DNA of 49,827 nt from Nocardioidaceae bacterium UBA4001 (GCA_002384855.1 DGBP01000005.1:1-49827); one strand, 5' to 3'. Shown: positions 16,886 to 25,186, counted from the stretch's first letter. Numbers and translations are program-made. The notes: generated by a model from the sequence alone, not told the origin.

Positions 16886-17775
16886 TGCCCCCACCTCGCT
16901 CCGCCCGCCACAGGCTTGTACGACGCGACTTCGGTCACCGCGTCCGCGCTGGTCAGGAACCGCAGCTGAGGCTTGCTATTCGCCAGCGACCGCATCCGCA
17001 TGAAGGCGGCCAGGAAGATTGCGATGAAGACCGACAGCGCGAGCTGTCCGGCGGGAGTCGAGTAGGGCTCGACCCAGCCGCGCGCGAAGAACGCCTGCAG
17101 GATGACGAAGCCGATGACGAGCCCGGCGATGCGCTGAGCCTGGTTGCGCAGCGCTCGCCGCTCATGCTCGACCTTGCGTCGCATCTCGAGCTCCGACCGG
17201 GCCGACATCGCCAGGGCGGTGAGGATGCGCTGCAGACCTCCAGCCCGCTGCCGCGCGTTGAGGCTCAACGCCGCGACCACCATGTCGCCGGCCGGGTCGT
17301 CGAGGTCGTCGGCGAACCGCGCAAGAGCCTCTGGCAACGGCACCCTTCCCGCGAGCCTCGCGGAGAGGTCTCGCAGCGGTCGCCGGAGCAGCTCAGGGGC
17401 GGAGGAGACCGTCACAGGGATCGCCTGCTCCAGCCCCGACGCGGCAGCCGAGGTGTCCCGCAGCGACTCCGTCCAGACCGCGATCGCCTCGATCTTGCGC
17501 AGCTCACGCCGTCCCGCGGCCGCACCGCCGAAGACGCGCGGCCACAGCAGCGACAGTCCCCCGGCAGCCAGAGCCGCCGCGGGCCAGCGCGTGACCACAA
17601 GTACACCGAGCGCGAGAGCCGCGGCCAGACCGGCTCGGCGCAGCTGCGCCGGATCCCGGGGCGGTCTCGTCGATTGCCTTTGGGTACGCCGCAGCGTGCC
17701 TCCGCGAACCAGGTGCAGCAGGCCGACGATGCCGAACGCGGCCGCGGCGACTGCGAGAAGGAAGGCGAGCATCAT
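16882..17775 (-). CDS. tadB: TadB-like pilus platform protein
   Basis: The 297-residue protein starts at 17775 (MMLAFLLAVAAAAFGIVG), chosen because its ATG overlaps the tadA stop as ATGA. It has an N-terminal membrane helix, a second pair near 50-80, a T2SSF/TadB domain with the typical TESLRDTSAAASGLEQAI segment, and C-terminal helices (IAGLVIGFVILQAFFARG and LALSVFIAIFLAAFM). It is the partner of TadC in the pilus platform. Confidence 0.85.
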   Translation of the reverse strand: MMLAFLLAVAAAAFGIVGLLHLVRGGTLRRTQRQSTRPPRDPAQLRRAGLAAALALGVLVVTRWPAAALAAGGLSLLWPRVFGGAAAGRRELRKIEAIAVWTESLRDTSAAASGLEQAIPVTVSSAPELLRRPLRDLSARLAGRVPLPEALARFADDLDDPAGDMVVAALSLNARQRAGGLQRILTALAMSARSELEMRRKVEHERRALRNQAQRIAGLVIGFVILQAFFARGWVEPYSTPAGQLALSVFIAIFLAAFMRMRSLANSKPQLRFLTSADAVTEVASYKPVAGGARWGQ

Positions 17776-19088
17776 GGCCACGCCACCTCGCTGGGCCGCC
17801 ACCCCGCTGCGATGAGGTCATCGTGGCAACGGACCTGAACGTCGGAGTGCCGGCGAACCCGGCCGAGGCCGTCCGGCCCCCACAGCTCGTTGGTGGCCAG
17901 GTCTCCGCTCTCGGTCACGCCCGCCACCTCGCGGACGGACTCGACGACGCGCTCCTGGCCTTCTCCGGTGCGCAACCTGCGCAGGAACACGATGAGGTCG
18001 AGGCCGGTCGCGACGAGCCGCACGGTCGCCTCCCACGGCAGCCGCTCCGGTGCCTGGATGGCATAGGTGGCGATCTTGTGGACCACGTCGCCGGAGGAGT
18101 TCGCGTGGATCGTCGACAGGGATCCGTCGTTGCCCTGCGTCATGGCGTTGAGCATGGTGACGACCTCGTCGCCCAGCACCTCGCCGACGATGACCCGGGA
18201 TGGGTTGAGCCGCAAGGTGTCCCGCACGAGCTCCGCCATCGACACCGCGCCCGCGCCCTCGGAGTTCGGCAGCCGCTCCTCCAGAGCGATCGCATTCGGG
18301 TGCGCCTCCACGTCCTCGTCGAGACCGAGCTCGAGGGAGCGCTCCACCGTGAGGAGCCGCTCCTCCGGCGGGATCTCCGACGCCAGCGCACGCAGCAGAG
18401 TCGTCTTCCCGGCGCCCGTCGCGCCGGCGACCATGACGTTCTTGCGGGCCCGGACAGCCGCGGCGAGGAAGTCCGCCAGGTCCTCGTCCAGCGTGCCCAG
18501 CCGGATCAGGTCCTTGAGCGTGACCTTGGCGTGCCGATGCTTGCGGATGGAGATGACGGGTTCCCGGGAGACCGACTGCACGGCGTACAGCCGCGAGCCG
18601 TCGGGCAGCCGGAGGTTGACCCGGACGTTGGCGACGTCGAAAGCGCGCGCGGACAGTCCCTCGTGGGCGGCCAGGGTCTGGATCGTCTCGATGAGCTCCT
18701 CGTTGGAGGCTGCGACGGGACGTACGCGTGCGGTGGTGCCGTCGGCGTACTCGACGAAGACGTTGCGGTAGCCGTTGATGTCGATGTTCTCGACCGAGTC
18801 GTCGTCGAGCAGCACCTGGAGGCTGCCGGCCCCGAAGAGGCGTGACTCGAGTGCCTCGACGAGGTCCTGACGCTCCTCCCAGGTCAGCTCGGGTGCACCG
18901 GACTCGGCGAGCATCGACTCGTGCTGGGTGACTACCTGCTGGACCAGCGTCTTCCCGTGCTGACGTGCGTCCTCGCCAGTGAGCGGTGACAGCCCTTGGA
19001 CTCGCCGGGTGTCGATCGCGTCCTGTCGCATTCGGCCGAGCTCGGCCTGCAGGCGGCGAAGCAGCGAGTAGTCGAGGTCCACGGTCAC
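17772..19088 (-). CDS. tadA: TadA/CpaF secretion ATPase
   Basis: The 438-residue protein is a VirB11/CpaF-type motor. The Walker A is GATGAGKTT with K228. A Walker-B-like segment RVIVGEVLGDE and the His-box SLSTIHANS follow in the expected order. The N-terminal domain contains the usual LFGAGSLQVLLDDDSVENIDING segment. It powers pilus extension, acting on TadB and TadC at the membrane. The overlap with the upstream gene and the shared operon show it is co-expressed with the pilus parts. It is one of the surest calls in the element. Confidence 0.92.
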   Translation of the reverse strand: MTVDLDYSLLRRLQAELGRMRQDAIDTRRVQGLSPLTGEDARQHGKTLVQQVVTQHESMLAESGAPELTWEERQDLVEALESRLFGAGSLQVLLDDDSVENIDINGYRNVFVEYADGTTARVRPVAASNEELIETIQTLAAHEGLSARAFDVANVRVNLRLPDGSRLYAVQSVSREPVISIRKHRHAKVTLKDLIRLGTLDEDLADFLAAAVRARKNVMVAGATGAGKTTLLRALASEIPPEERLLTVERSLELGLDEDVEAHPNAIALEERLPNSEGAGAVSMAELVRDTLRLNPSRVIVGEVLGDEVVTMLNAMTQGNDGSLSTIHANSSGDVVHKIATYAIQAPERLPWEATVRLVATGLDLIVFLRRLRTGEGQERVVESVREVAGVTESGDLATNELWGPDGLGRVRRHSDVQVRCHDDLIAAGWRPSEVAWP

Positions 19089-19870
19089 CGCACCGCCTCG
19101 GCGCTCGATGCGGTGAGCGCGGCCAAGTCGGCCGCCGTCTGGGCAGCGCTGCGCATCAGCGTCGTACGGGCCAGACGGCCGGCGGGGTGCTGACCGGTGA
19201 AGAGGCGCTGCACGCCGCCCACGTCGTACGCCAAGTGGCCTGCTCCGGCGAGGATGGGGCCGGCGGTGGTGTCCTCCAGCAGTGCTCGGACGTCGCGCAG
19301 GTCGGCTGTCCGGTGGCGTTGGAGTCCCACCACGAGCGCGAAGAGACGTGGTGGGGTGTCGCGGAGTGCTGCCAGGGCCGGCACCAGGTGTGCGGCTCGT
19401 TCGCGCATTCGGATCAGGGACTCGGTTTCTGCCCGGGCGACGAGGACGACGACGTCCGCCTGGGCAGCAACCGGGAGGAGCGGCGATCCAGCGTGCAGTC
19501 GGCCGAGGTCGACCAGCACCGGTCGGTCTGCTTCGACGAGGCGCTCAGCCAGCGTCTGCCAGTCCGCGACTCTCCCGACCTGTTCGGCCAGCAACGGGCC
19601 CGGGACCACGGAGAGCTGGTCGTTCACCCGGTGGGTGAAGCGCTCGAGGAGATCGTCGCTGGCGGTCGACCGTGAGGCTGCCGCCAAGGTGAGCACAGTC
19701 GGCGTCTCCGACAGGACCGAGCCATGCTCGGTGCGCAGACGCAGGGCGACGTCGCCGCCGCTCGGGTCAGCCTCGACCATGGCCGCGGGGGTCGGCCAGG
19801 CCGAGGCAAACGCCAGAGCGGTCGTTGTTGCTCCCGGTGAACCCTTGTCGGAGCAGACTGCGATCAGCAC
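19085..19870 (-). CDS. TadZ/CpaE-like ParA-family protein
   Basis: The 261-residue protein begins MLIAVCSDKGSPGATTTALAFA. This is a deviant Walker A with the signature lysine (K9) kept but alanine where KGGxGKT has its second lysine, which is common in the CpaE-like proteins of actinobacterial tad operons. Strands AAMVEADPSGGD and ADVVVLVARAE fit the MinD fold. TadZ/CpaE proteins place the pilus machine at its cell site. It lies three bases after the SAF-domain gene. Confidence 0.78.
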   Translation of the reverse strand: MLIAVCSDKGSPGATTTALAFASAWPTPAAMVEADPSGGDVALRLRTEHGSVLSETPTVLTLAAASRSTASDDLLERFTHRVNDQLSVVPGPLLAEQVGRVADWQTLAERLVEADRPVLVDLGRLHAGSPLLPVAAQADVVVLVARAETESLIRMRERAAHLVPALAALRDTPPRLFALVVGLQRHRTADLRDVRALLEDTTAGPILAGAGHLAYDVGGVQRLFTGQHPAGRLARTTLMRSAAQTAADLAALTASSAEAVR

Positions 19871-19873
19871 CGC

Positions 19874-20566
19874 TCAGCGCTCCATCGCGCGCGGGCTCTG
19901 GATGACCGCTACCCGGCCAGCCGCTCCGAAGGAGGCCACATCCGTCGCATAGCCGTCCTCCACGACCAGGGAGAGCCGCAGGCCTCCTCCGTCGATGGAC
20001 TCGGCACGGAGCACCTCGGCCGTCTCGGCCAAGACGGTCGTCCGGGCGAGCGACTCCGGATCACCGGGATCACCGCTGGGTGGGACCGCCAGGACGGTGA
20101 CGACGTCACCCGGCATCAGACCCATCGGCGCCCGAGTGGGGTCGAGGTCGAGGCCGACGACGCGCTCGTTGGCTGCTGGGACGGCGTCGACGGTGAGGAG
20201 CGGGTCGGTGAGCACCTGACCCGGCACCAGCCCTACGGCGGCGGTGCTCCCGACGACGCGGTCCACCTCGCTGACGGGGATGGCTCCGTCGACCCCGGCG
20301 ACCGAGGCGGTCGACAAGGCGCTGCGCTCCACGACGTGCCCGGCCGGCACCTCCCGGGCCACCACCAGGACTTCGACCCGGTCACCCTGCTGCTGCCAGA
20401 ACCACGCCGCAGCCACGACGCTCACCAGCACGAAGAGCACGGTGGCCGCCCACTGCCCCAGCCGCCGTGGACGGGTCGGCAGCCTGACCTCGCGTGCTGC
20501 GGGCGCGGTGCCGTTGCCGGAACTGGAGCGCTCGGCGCGTGGACGCACCTGGGGATGGGTCGTCAC
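19874..20566 (-). CDS. CpaB/RcpC-like SAF-domain protein
   Basis: The 230-residue protein starts with GTG at 20566 (GTGA overlap with the upstream stop). A basic Pro-rich N-terminus and one membrane helix (WAATVLFVLVSVVAAAWFW) precede an external SAF domain (EVLVVAREVPAGHVVERSALSTASVAG) and a CpaB-like C-terminal region. In Tad systems CpaB/RcpC stabilises the pilus outside the membrane. There is no secretin gene nearby, as expected for a cell without an outer membrane. Confidence 0.82.
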   Translation of the reverse strand: MTTHPQVRPRAERSSSGNGTAPAAREVRLPTRPRRLGQWAATVLFVLVSVVAAAWFWQQQGDRVEVLVVAREVPAGHVVERSALSTASVAGVDGAIPVSEVDRVVGSTAAVGLVPGQVLTDPLLTVDAVPAANERVVGLDLDPTRAPMGLMPGDVVTVLAVPPSGDPGDPESLARTTVLAETAEVLRAESIDGGGLRLSLVVEDGYATDVASFGAAGRVAVIQSPRAMER

Positions 20567-21483
20567 TGGATCACCACCGTCTGCCGCTGGACGACGCGCA
20601 TCGCACCCACGCCAGCCGGCGCATCGACGAGGCCGAGCGACCCGGAGGTGGAGGTGCAGACTCCCGAGCAGGTCCAGTCGACGGCGTACTGGATGACGGC
20701 GGTGACGTCGAACGCGCCGTCGACCTGTGACTTGGACGTCTGGTCGTAGGTGTAGCCGCACGTGGTCACGGCCTCGTCCCCCATTCCTGGCTGCCAGGCT
20801 CGCCCAGCGTCGAAGCAAGTTTTCTCAGCCGGCCCCATGTCCCACACGACACGGTCAGGCTCGGCCACGACGGTGACCGAGGTGCCGCCGGCACGAACGG
20901 TCCTCGTCAACGTCCGCCACTGCTGATCCGGGAGCCACATCCACGTCTCCACACCGACGACGGCCGGATCCGGGGCGCCAGGAGCCAGCTGGATGTTGGC
21001 GGTCTCGAGGCGGAGCTGACCGAGCGCGGTCTGCGCGAGAGTGGCCGGGTCTGGCGGACCCCCAGCAGGTCCACCCGGAGGCACCCAGAAGAGCACCTGA
21101 GGTGAGCTGTCGTCGATCAAGGCGCACATCCACACAGCGCCGTCGGTGTTGCCACCCCAAGCCGGATGGTGGGGCGGCACGTTGGCTTCGTGGGCGTAGC
21201 ACTGGTGGGCGGCTACCCAAACACCCCACTCGGTGACGCAGTCCACGACGGCGTTGTCCGCCTCGCGGTGGCAGCCGTCAACACCACCGCCGCTCGTACC
21301 GGGTTGCGGTGCACCTGACCCTCCCGGCGCGCCCGGGTCCGTCACCTCGATGCAGATCACCCCGCCGCCCGGTACCGGGGTCGGGCCTTGTCCTGGCGGG
21401 CAGCTCGAAGCGACCGCAGGTGGAGCCACGATCATGATCCCCGCAGCAGCGAGGACCAAGGCGATCGCGGCTCGTCTCAGCAC
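20563..21483 (-). CDS. Secreted cysteine-rich protein of the pilus operon
   Basis: The 306-residue protein has a clear signal peptide (MLRRAAIALVLAAAGIMIVA, cleavage probably after PPAVA). The mature part carries ten cysteines, enough for five disulfide bonds, and a Pro/Gly-rich N-terminal stretch. It has many Trp residues (WVAAHQC, ETWMWLPDQQW). No known domain is recognised. Its place between the lipoprotein and the SAF protein suggests an external pilus-associated or adhesin role, which is inference. Related secreted proteins seem to accompany these operons in actinobacterial elements. Confidence 0.7.
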   Translation of the reverse strand: MLRRAAIALVLAAAGIMIVAPPAVASSCPPGQGPTPVPGGGVICIEVTDPGAPGGSGAPQPGTSGGGVDGCHREADNAVVDCVTEWGVWVAAHQCYAHEANVPPHHPAWGGNTDGAVWMCALIDDSSPQVLFWVPPGGPAGGPPDPATLAQTALGQLRLETANIQLAPGAPDPAVVGVETWMWLPDQQWRTLTRTVRAGGTSVTVVAEPDRVVWDMGPAEKTCFDAGRAWQPGMGDEAVTTCGYTYDQTSKSQVDGAFDVTAVIQYAVDWTCSGVCTSTSGSLGLVDAPAGVGAMRVVQRQTVVIQ

Positions 21484-22067
21484 TTCTTGCCGACCTTCTC
21501 CGACAGCACCCGCCAGTGCGCTTCGTCCGGGAGCTTGACCATTTCTACTCGGACGATCGTCGGCACCGGCTCGGGCTGCGGCACCGGCTCGCCTTCCTGC
21601 AGCACCTCTACGCCTTCGGAGACCCCGCAGACTCGGAGCCCGACCTCTCCTCCGCCGTCGGTGTCCAGCCGGATAGCGCCGGGTCGGGTCCGCAGGGTCT
21701 TGCCCATCCCGACGATCTGGATGCCGCGCTCCTCGTTGGTGGTCAACCGTGCCCAGTAGCTCTGCCAGGCCGCGGTGCGCTCCTCGAAGAACTGCTTCGC
21801 TTCCGGCGTCGCCCGGCCTGCCTCGTTGATCGCTGCCAGCTCGCGAGAGAACGTCTCGTAGTCTTCGACCGCTTCGTCGTACGCCGTCCGCTCCTCGGGG
21901 GAGAGACCCTGCAGGTACGCCGGGACCGCTTCAGTGGGCGTCTGCGAAGTTGCCGCCGAAGTCGCCGGAGCACTCTGCGGCGGTTGCGGCTCGTCGTCGT
22001 CGCTGCAGGCGGCGAGCGACATCAGGCAGGCGAGACCCGCCACCTGTGCCATCACAATCCGCCGCAT
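21477..22067 (-). CDS. Lipoprotein, first gene of the pilus operon
   Basis: The start at 22067 (MRRIVMAQVAGLACLMSLAAC) is chosen because it gives a proper lipoprotein signal with lipobox LAAC (C21) and a GGGGAG ribosome binding site about 7 bases upstream; a longer frame to 22187 lacks both. The mature part has an acidic, Pro/Ser/Thr-rich linker, a helical segment (EERTAYDEAVEDYETFSRELAAI, residues about 55-77) and a C-terminal domain ending in KKC. No family is recognised. It should sit on the outer face of the membrane with the pilus. Confidence 0.72.
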   Translation of the reverse strand: MRRIVMAQVAGLACLMSLAACSDDDEPQPPQSAPATSAATSQTPTEAVPAYLQGLSPEERTAYDEAVEDYETFSRELAAINEAGRATPEAKQFFEERTAAWQSYWARLTTNEERGIQIVGMGKTLRTRPGAIRLDTDGGGEVGLRVCGVSEGVEVLQEGEPVPQPEPVPTIVRVEMVKLPDEAHWRVLSEKVGKKC

Positions 22068-22549
22068 GTCCAGCTCCCCCGAGCTCTCGCATCCGAACGA
22101 GGTCAACCTAGGGCTCCACGCTCCAGAGGACAAGGTCCTGAGTTCTACTCGTCCGGCTGGGTCGCAACCCCGAATCAGCCACGCCATCGGACCAATAGGC
22201 GATTCAAGCCCTCACTTGTGGACAACGGACCGCGGTCGTCGGCGTTACGACCGTTCTCAGGTGATGCCCAGAGAGACGGTCTACGGTTGAAGCGTCGACC
22301 TCAGGTGAGTCTCCCCCGTCTCCCTGGGGTCGACCTCACGTCTGATCGAGCTGGCGTGCGAGATTCCGAGATCTCACCACTCTTCTCACCACGGGCCTCA
22401 CCACTCTGTCTCACCCGCTCGCACGGCGGTCCCCAATCGTCCGACCATGCCGAGATGAGGTTGATCAGCCCCGGCCGGGTAGTGAGTTGTCGGCTGCGCC
22501 GCCGTCCACCGGCCCGACGTCGGCTCGGTTCGGCGCTTTCCTCGATCGG
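22068..22549. other. Intergenic region upstream of the pilus operon
   Basis: This 482-bp stretch without a supported gene lies between the pilus operon start and the end of the merR-like gene. It holds the CTCACCAC array at 22,373-22,416. It also has GTCGACCTCA twice, at 22,294 and 22,329, 35 bp apart, which could be further binding sites. A long leader of about 200-300 nt is implied if the array marks the promoter. No frame with coding character was accepted. Confidence 0.5.
22373..22416 (+). promoter_or_regulatory. CTCACC direct-repeat array B (candidate operator)
   Basis: CTCACC begins at 22,373, 22,385, 22,397 and 22,410, giving steps of 12, 12 and 13 bp. The first three copies read CTCACCAC. 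Motif, spacing and orientation relative to the downstream minus-strand operon match array A at 6,376. It lies about 306 bp upstream of the lipoprotein start. A shared regulator for the channel and pilus operons is inferred. Confidence 0.65.
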
Positions 22550-22951
22550 CTACCTCGGTGTGGTGAGTATGTGGCAGATGTCGTCGTCTGCGCAGTCGGC
22601 GGGATCGAGCAGGCGGCTGCGTTCGAGGAGTGCTTCGAGCTCGGCTTGCAGCGCGGCAAGGTGGGCGATCCGTGCCCGGACGTCAGCGATCTTGGAGTCG
22701 ATGAGCGTGGCCACGTGCGCGCACGGCACGGTCCCGTCGTCGCGAAGGTCGATGATGCTGCGGATCTCCGACAGGGTGAGCCCGGCGGCCTGCGCCACGT
22801 CGATGAAGCGCAACCGGGCGAGCGTGGACTCGTCGTAGACGCGGTAGCCGTTGGCGCCCCGTTCGGCGTCGGGCAAGAGACCCTTGCGCTCATAGAACCG
22901 GATGGCCTGGCTGGTCACTCCGACAGCGTCGGCAAGTTCACCGATCAACAT
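22550..22951 (-). CDS. MerR-family metal- or thiol-responsive regulator
   Basis: The 133-residue protein has the MerR winged helix (MLIGELADAVGVTSQAIRFYERKGLLP, residues 1-27) and a long dimer helix. Cysteines at 77, 120 and 126 lie close to the Hg-binding triplet 82/117/126 of classical MerR. Divergent from it, across a dyad operator, is the thioredoxin-like/reductase operon, the usual layout for self- and target-regulation. The inducer could be mercury, another soft metal or a thiol stress; the sequence does not settle this. Confidence 0.85.
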   Translation of the reverse strand: MLIGELADAVGVTSQAIRFYERKGLLPDAERGANGYRVYDESTLARLRFIDVAQAAGLTLSEIRSIIDLRDDGTVPCAHVATLIDSKIADVRARIAHLAALQAELEALLERSRLLDPADCADDDICHILTTPR

Positions 22952-22970
22952 ACTCGTCCACCCTTCACCC

Positions 22971-23001
22971 TTGACCTTCTACCACGGTACAAGGTTTAGC
23001 G
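22971..23001 (+). promoter_or_regulatory. MerR-type promoter and dyad operator
   Basis: Arms ACCTTCTACC (22,974-22,983) and GGTACAAGGT (22,986-22,995) are a 9/10 inverted repeat around AC. A -35 TTGACC at 22,971-22,976 and a possible -10 TTAGCG at 22,996-23,001 give the long 19-bp spacer that MerR proteins untwist. The predicted transcript begins within a few bases of the ATG at 23,010, and no ribosome binding site is visible, so the mRNA is probably leaderless. Confidence 0.7.
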
Positions 23002-23009
23002 TCGCTGTC

Positions 23010-23321
23010 ATGGACGTCTCCCTGTTGTACTTCGATGACTGCCCGAACTGGAAGGTCGCCGACCAACGGCTGGCCGCGATCGCAGCCGAGTGCCCCGACG
23101 TGGTGGTGACGCGTCACCGCGTCGAGACCGTGGAGGAGGCCGAGCGGCTGGAGTTCCACGGCTCGCCGAGCATCCTGGTCGACGGCGTCGATGTCTTCGC
23201 TGAGCCGGGGGCCGGCGTGGGGTTGTCGTGTCGGGTCTACCGCACACCCGAGGGCCTTGCAGGGTCGCCGACGCTGGAGCAGCTCCGCGACGCACTCGGC
23301 GTGACGAAGGAAGAGGCCTGA
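23010..23321 (+). CDS. Thioredoxin-fold small protein
   Basis: The 103-residue protein starts MDVSLLYFDDCPNWKVADQR. The DDCPNW segment with a single cysteine (C11) after the first strand and the later cis-Pro-like GSPSILVDG are features of thioredoxin-fold proteins often found with mer-like operons. A second cysteine occurs in LSCRVY. It probably handles a thiol-bound metal or disulfide for the reductase encoded next. Its stop overlaps the reductase start (TGATG... sharing bases at 23,319-23,321). Confidence 0.72.
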   Translation: MDVSLLYFDDCPNWKVADQRLAAIAAECPDVVVTRHRVETVEEAERLEFHGSPSILVDGVDVFAEPGAGVGLSCRVYRTPEGLAGSPTLEQLRDALGVTKEEA

Positions 23322-24670
23322 TGAACAGCTACGACCTGATCGTGATCGGTGCCGGCATGGCCGGAGTCTCGGCAGCGAACAAGTGCGCCGCTGCGGGCTG
23401 GAGAGTCGCGATCGTCGACACGCTGCCCTACGGCGGCACCTGCGCTCTGCGAGGGTGTGACCCGAAGAAGATCCTGCGTCGCGGCGCCGAGATCATCGAC
23501 AGCGCCCGGCTGATGCGCGGCAAAGGCATCAACGATGCCAACCTGTCGATCAACTGGACCGACCTGATCAAGCACAAGCACGGCTTCACCGACCCCGTCC
23601 CGAGCAACACCGAGGACGCCCTGTCGAGCAACGGCGTCGACACCCTGCACGGGCGGGCGCGGTTCACCGGCGCGAACACCATCGCGATCGACGGCACCTC
23701 CTACGAGGCAGCACGCTTCCTGATCGCCACCGGTGCCCGCCCCCGGCCGCTGGACTTTCCCGGCCACGAGCACCTGGTCGACAGCGCCGGCTTCATGGAC
23801 CTTCCCGAGCTCCCGGAGCGGATCTTGTTCGTCGGTGGTGGCTTCATCTCCTTCGAGTTCGCCCACATCGCCGCACGCGCAGGCAGCACGCCCGTCATCC
23901 TCGACCGCGGGCCGCGGCCGCTCAAGGCCTTCGACCCCGACCTCGTCGAGCTCCTCATCAGCCGCGGCGCCGACGCCGGAATCGAGCTGTGGCGCAACAC
24001 GACGGTCACCGCGATAGAGAAGTCGCAGAGGTCCTACCTGGTCGGGGTGGACGGGTCCGGCCAGCCCGAGACGGTCGAGTTCGGCCTCATCGTGCACGGC
24101 GCGGGCCGGACAGCCGACCTGGCCGGCCTCGACCTCGACACCGCCGGGGTCGAGTGGGACCAAAACGGAGTGCGGGTGGCTGCTCATCTGCAGAGCACCA
24201 GCAACCCAGCGGTCTACGCCGCCGGCGACGCGGCCAACAGCCCGGGGATGCCGCTGACCCCGGTCGCGGTGTTCGAGGGCAAGGTCGCCGCGTCCAACAT
24301 GCTCAAAGCCACCACGACCGTCCCCGACTACACGGGCGTCCCCACGGCGGTTTTCACGATCCCCGAACTCACTCGGGTGGGGATGCTCGAACAAGAAGCT
24401 AGAGAGCAGGGCGTCGACGTCGACGTCCGCTACCGCGACACCAGCGACTGGTACTCCAACTACCGGATCGGTGAGACCACGGCGGCCACCAAGATTCTCA
24501 TCGATCGATCCACCGACCGGATCCTCGGCGCACACCTGCTCGGCCCCGAGTACGGCGAACTCATCAACTTCCTCGGCCTCGCCATGAAGCTCGACCTGAC
24601 CACCCGACAGCTCAAGTCCATGACCGCTGCGTACCCAACTGTCGGGTCAGACCTCGGATCGATCCTCTGA
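23321..24670 (+). CDS. FAD-dependent pyridine nucleotide-disulfide oxidoreductase
   Basis: The 449-residue protein has an FAD-binding start (DLIVIGAGMAGVSAANKCAAAG) and the redox-active pair in GGTCALRGCDPKK. It has an NAD(P)-binding GGGFISFEFAHIAARAG segment, the second FAD motif (VYAAGDAANS) and a dimerisation domain. It lacks the N-terminal metal-binding domain and the C-terminal vicinal cysteines of mercuric reductase MerA. The usual catalytic His of the HPT motif is replaced: AAYPTVGSD. It is therefore a relative of glutathione or dihydrolipoyl reductases with unknown substrate. Operon context with MerR and a thioredoxin-fold protein suggests a thiol or metal stress role. Confidence 0.82.
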   Translation: MNSYDLIVIGAGMAGVSAANKCAAAGWRVAIVDTLPYGGTCALRGCDPKKILRRGAEIIDSARLMRGKGINDANLSINWTDLIKHKHGFTDPVPSNTEDALSSNGVDTLHGRARFTGANTIAIDGTSYEAARFLIATGARPRPLDFPGHEHLVDSAGFMDLPELPERILFVGGGFISFEFAHIAARAGSTPVILDRGPRPLKAFDPDLVELLISRGADAGIELWRNTTVTAIEKSQRSYLVGVDGSGQPETVEFGLIVHGAGRTADLAGLDLDTAGVEWDQNGVRVAAHLQSTSNPAVYAAGDAANSPGMPLTPVAVFEGKVAASNMLKATTTVPDYTGVPTAVFTIPELTRVGMLEQEAREQGVDVDVRYRDTSDWYSNYRIGETTAATKILIDRSTDRILGAHLLGPEYGELINFLGLAMKLDLTTRQLKSMTAAYPTVGSDLGSIL

Positions 24671-24844
24671 CCCCCCGGGGCTCGCGACCCGACGGTCAGT
24701 GCGCCACGTCGGCGACCGAACCCCTCGTGCTCGCGCGCAGCAGGCGCCCCGTCGCAACGTCCGGACATGCCGCGGAGAGTGAAGCTCTTTGCCCTGCCGA
24801 TGACCGGACGTCGAAGGCGTAACCTGACAGTGGAAGGTGGCGAG

Positions 24845-25090
24845 ATGATCCCGACAATGATCCTGTTTGGTGTGGTCTTCGGGCGCTGGTGGCCCGTCAT
24901 GCTGCTCGTGGCCGCGCTCGCATGGCCCGCGCTCCTCGTCGCCACCGATGCCGTCGGCGTCAACGCCGGTCTGATCGGGGCGGCCCTACTGGCCGTGGCC
25001 AACGCTGGCGTTGGGGTTCTCTTCTATGAAGGTCTCCTCCACGCCTACCGACGCCTTCACCGCCCCGCGGTCACCGGGGTTCCCCGCTGA
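24845..25090 (+). CDS. Small hypothetical membrane protein
   Basis: The 81-residue protein starts at ATG 24845, behind GGAAGGTGG; a longer frame to 24767 lacks such a site. It has two hydrophobic segments (VMLLVAALAWPALLVATDAV and AGLIGAALLAVANAGVGVLF) and a short basic C-terminus. No family is recognised. A 174-bp gap separates it from the reductase gene, so it is likely a separate unit of the element. Confidence 0.55.
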   Translation: MIPTMILFGVVFGRWWPVMLLVAALAWPALLVATDAVGVNAGLIGAALLAVANAGVGVLFYEGLLHAYRRLHRPAVTGVPR

Positions 25091-25186
25091 CCGACTGACC
25101 TTCGCCCAGATCTAGCCGCCAGTCGGGTATCGCACACACCGACTTGCGGAACTTCAGCGTCGAGTTCGAACAGTGCCCAAGGTTGT

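Noticed and set aside
23321..24670. Calling the reductase merA
   Set aside because: No N-terminal heavy-metal domain, no C-terminal vicinal cysteines and the catalytic His motif is changed.
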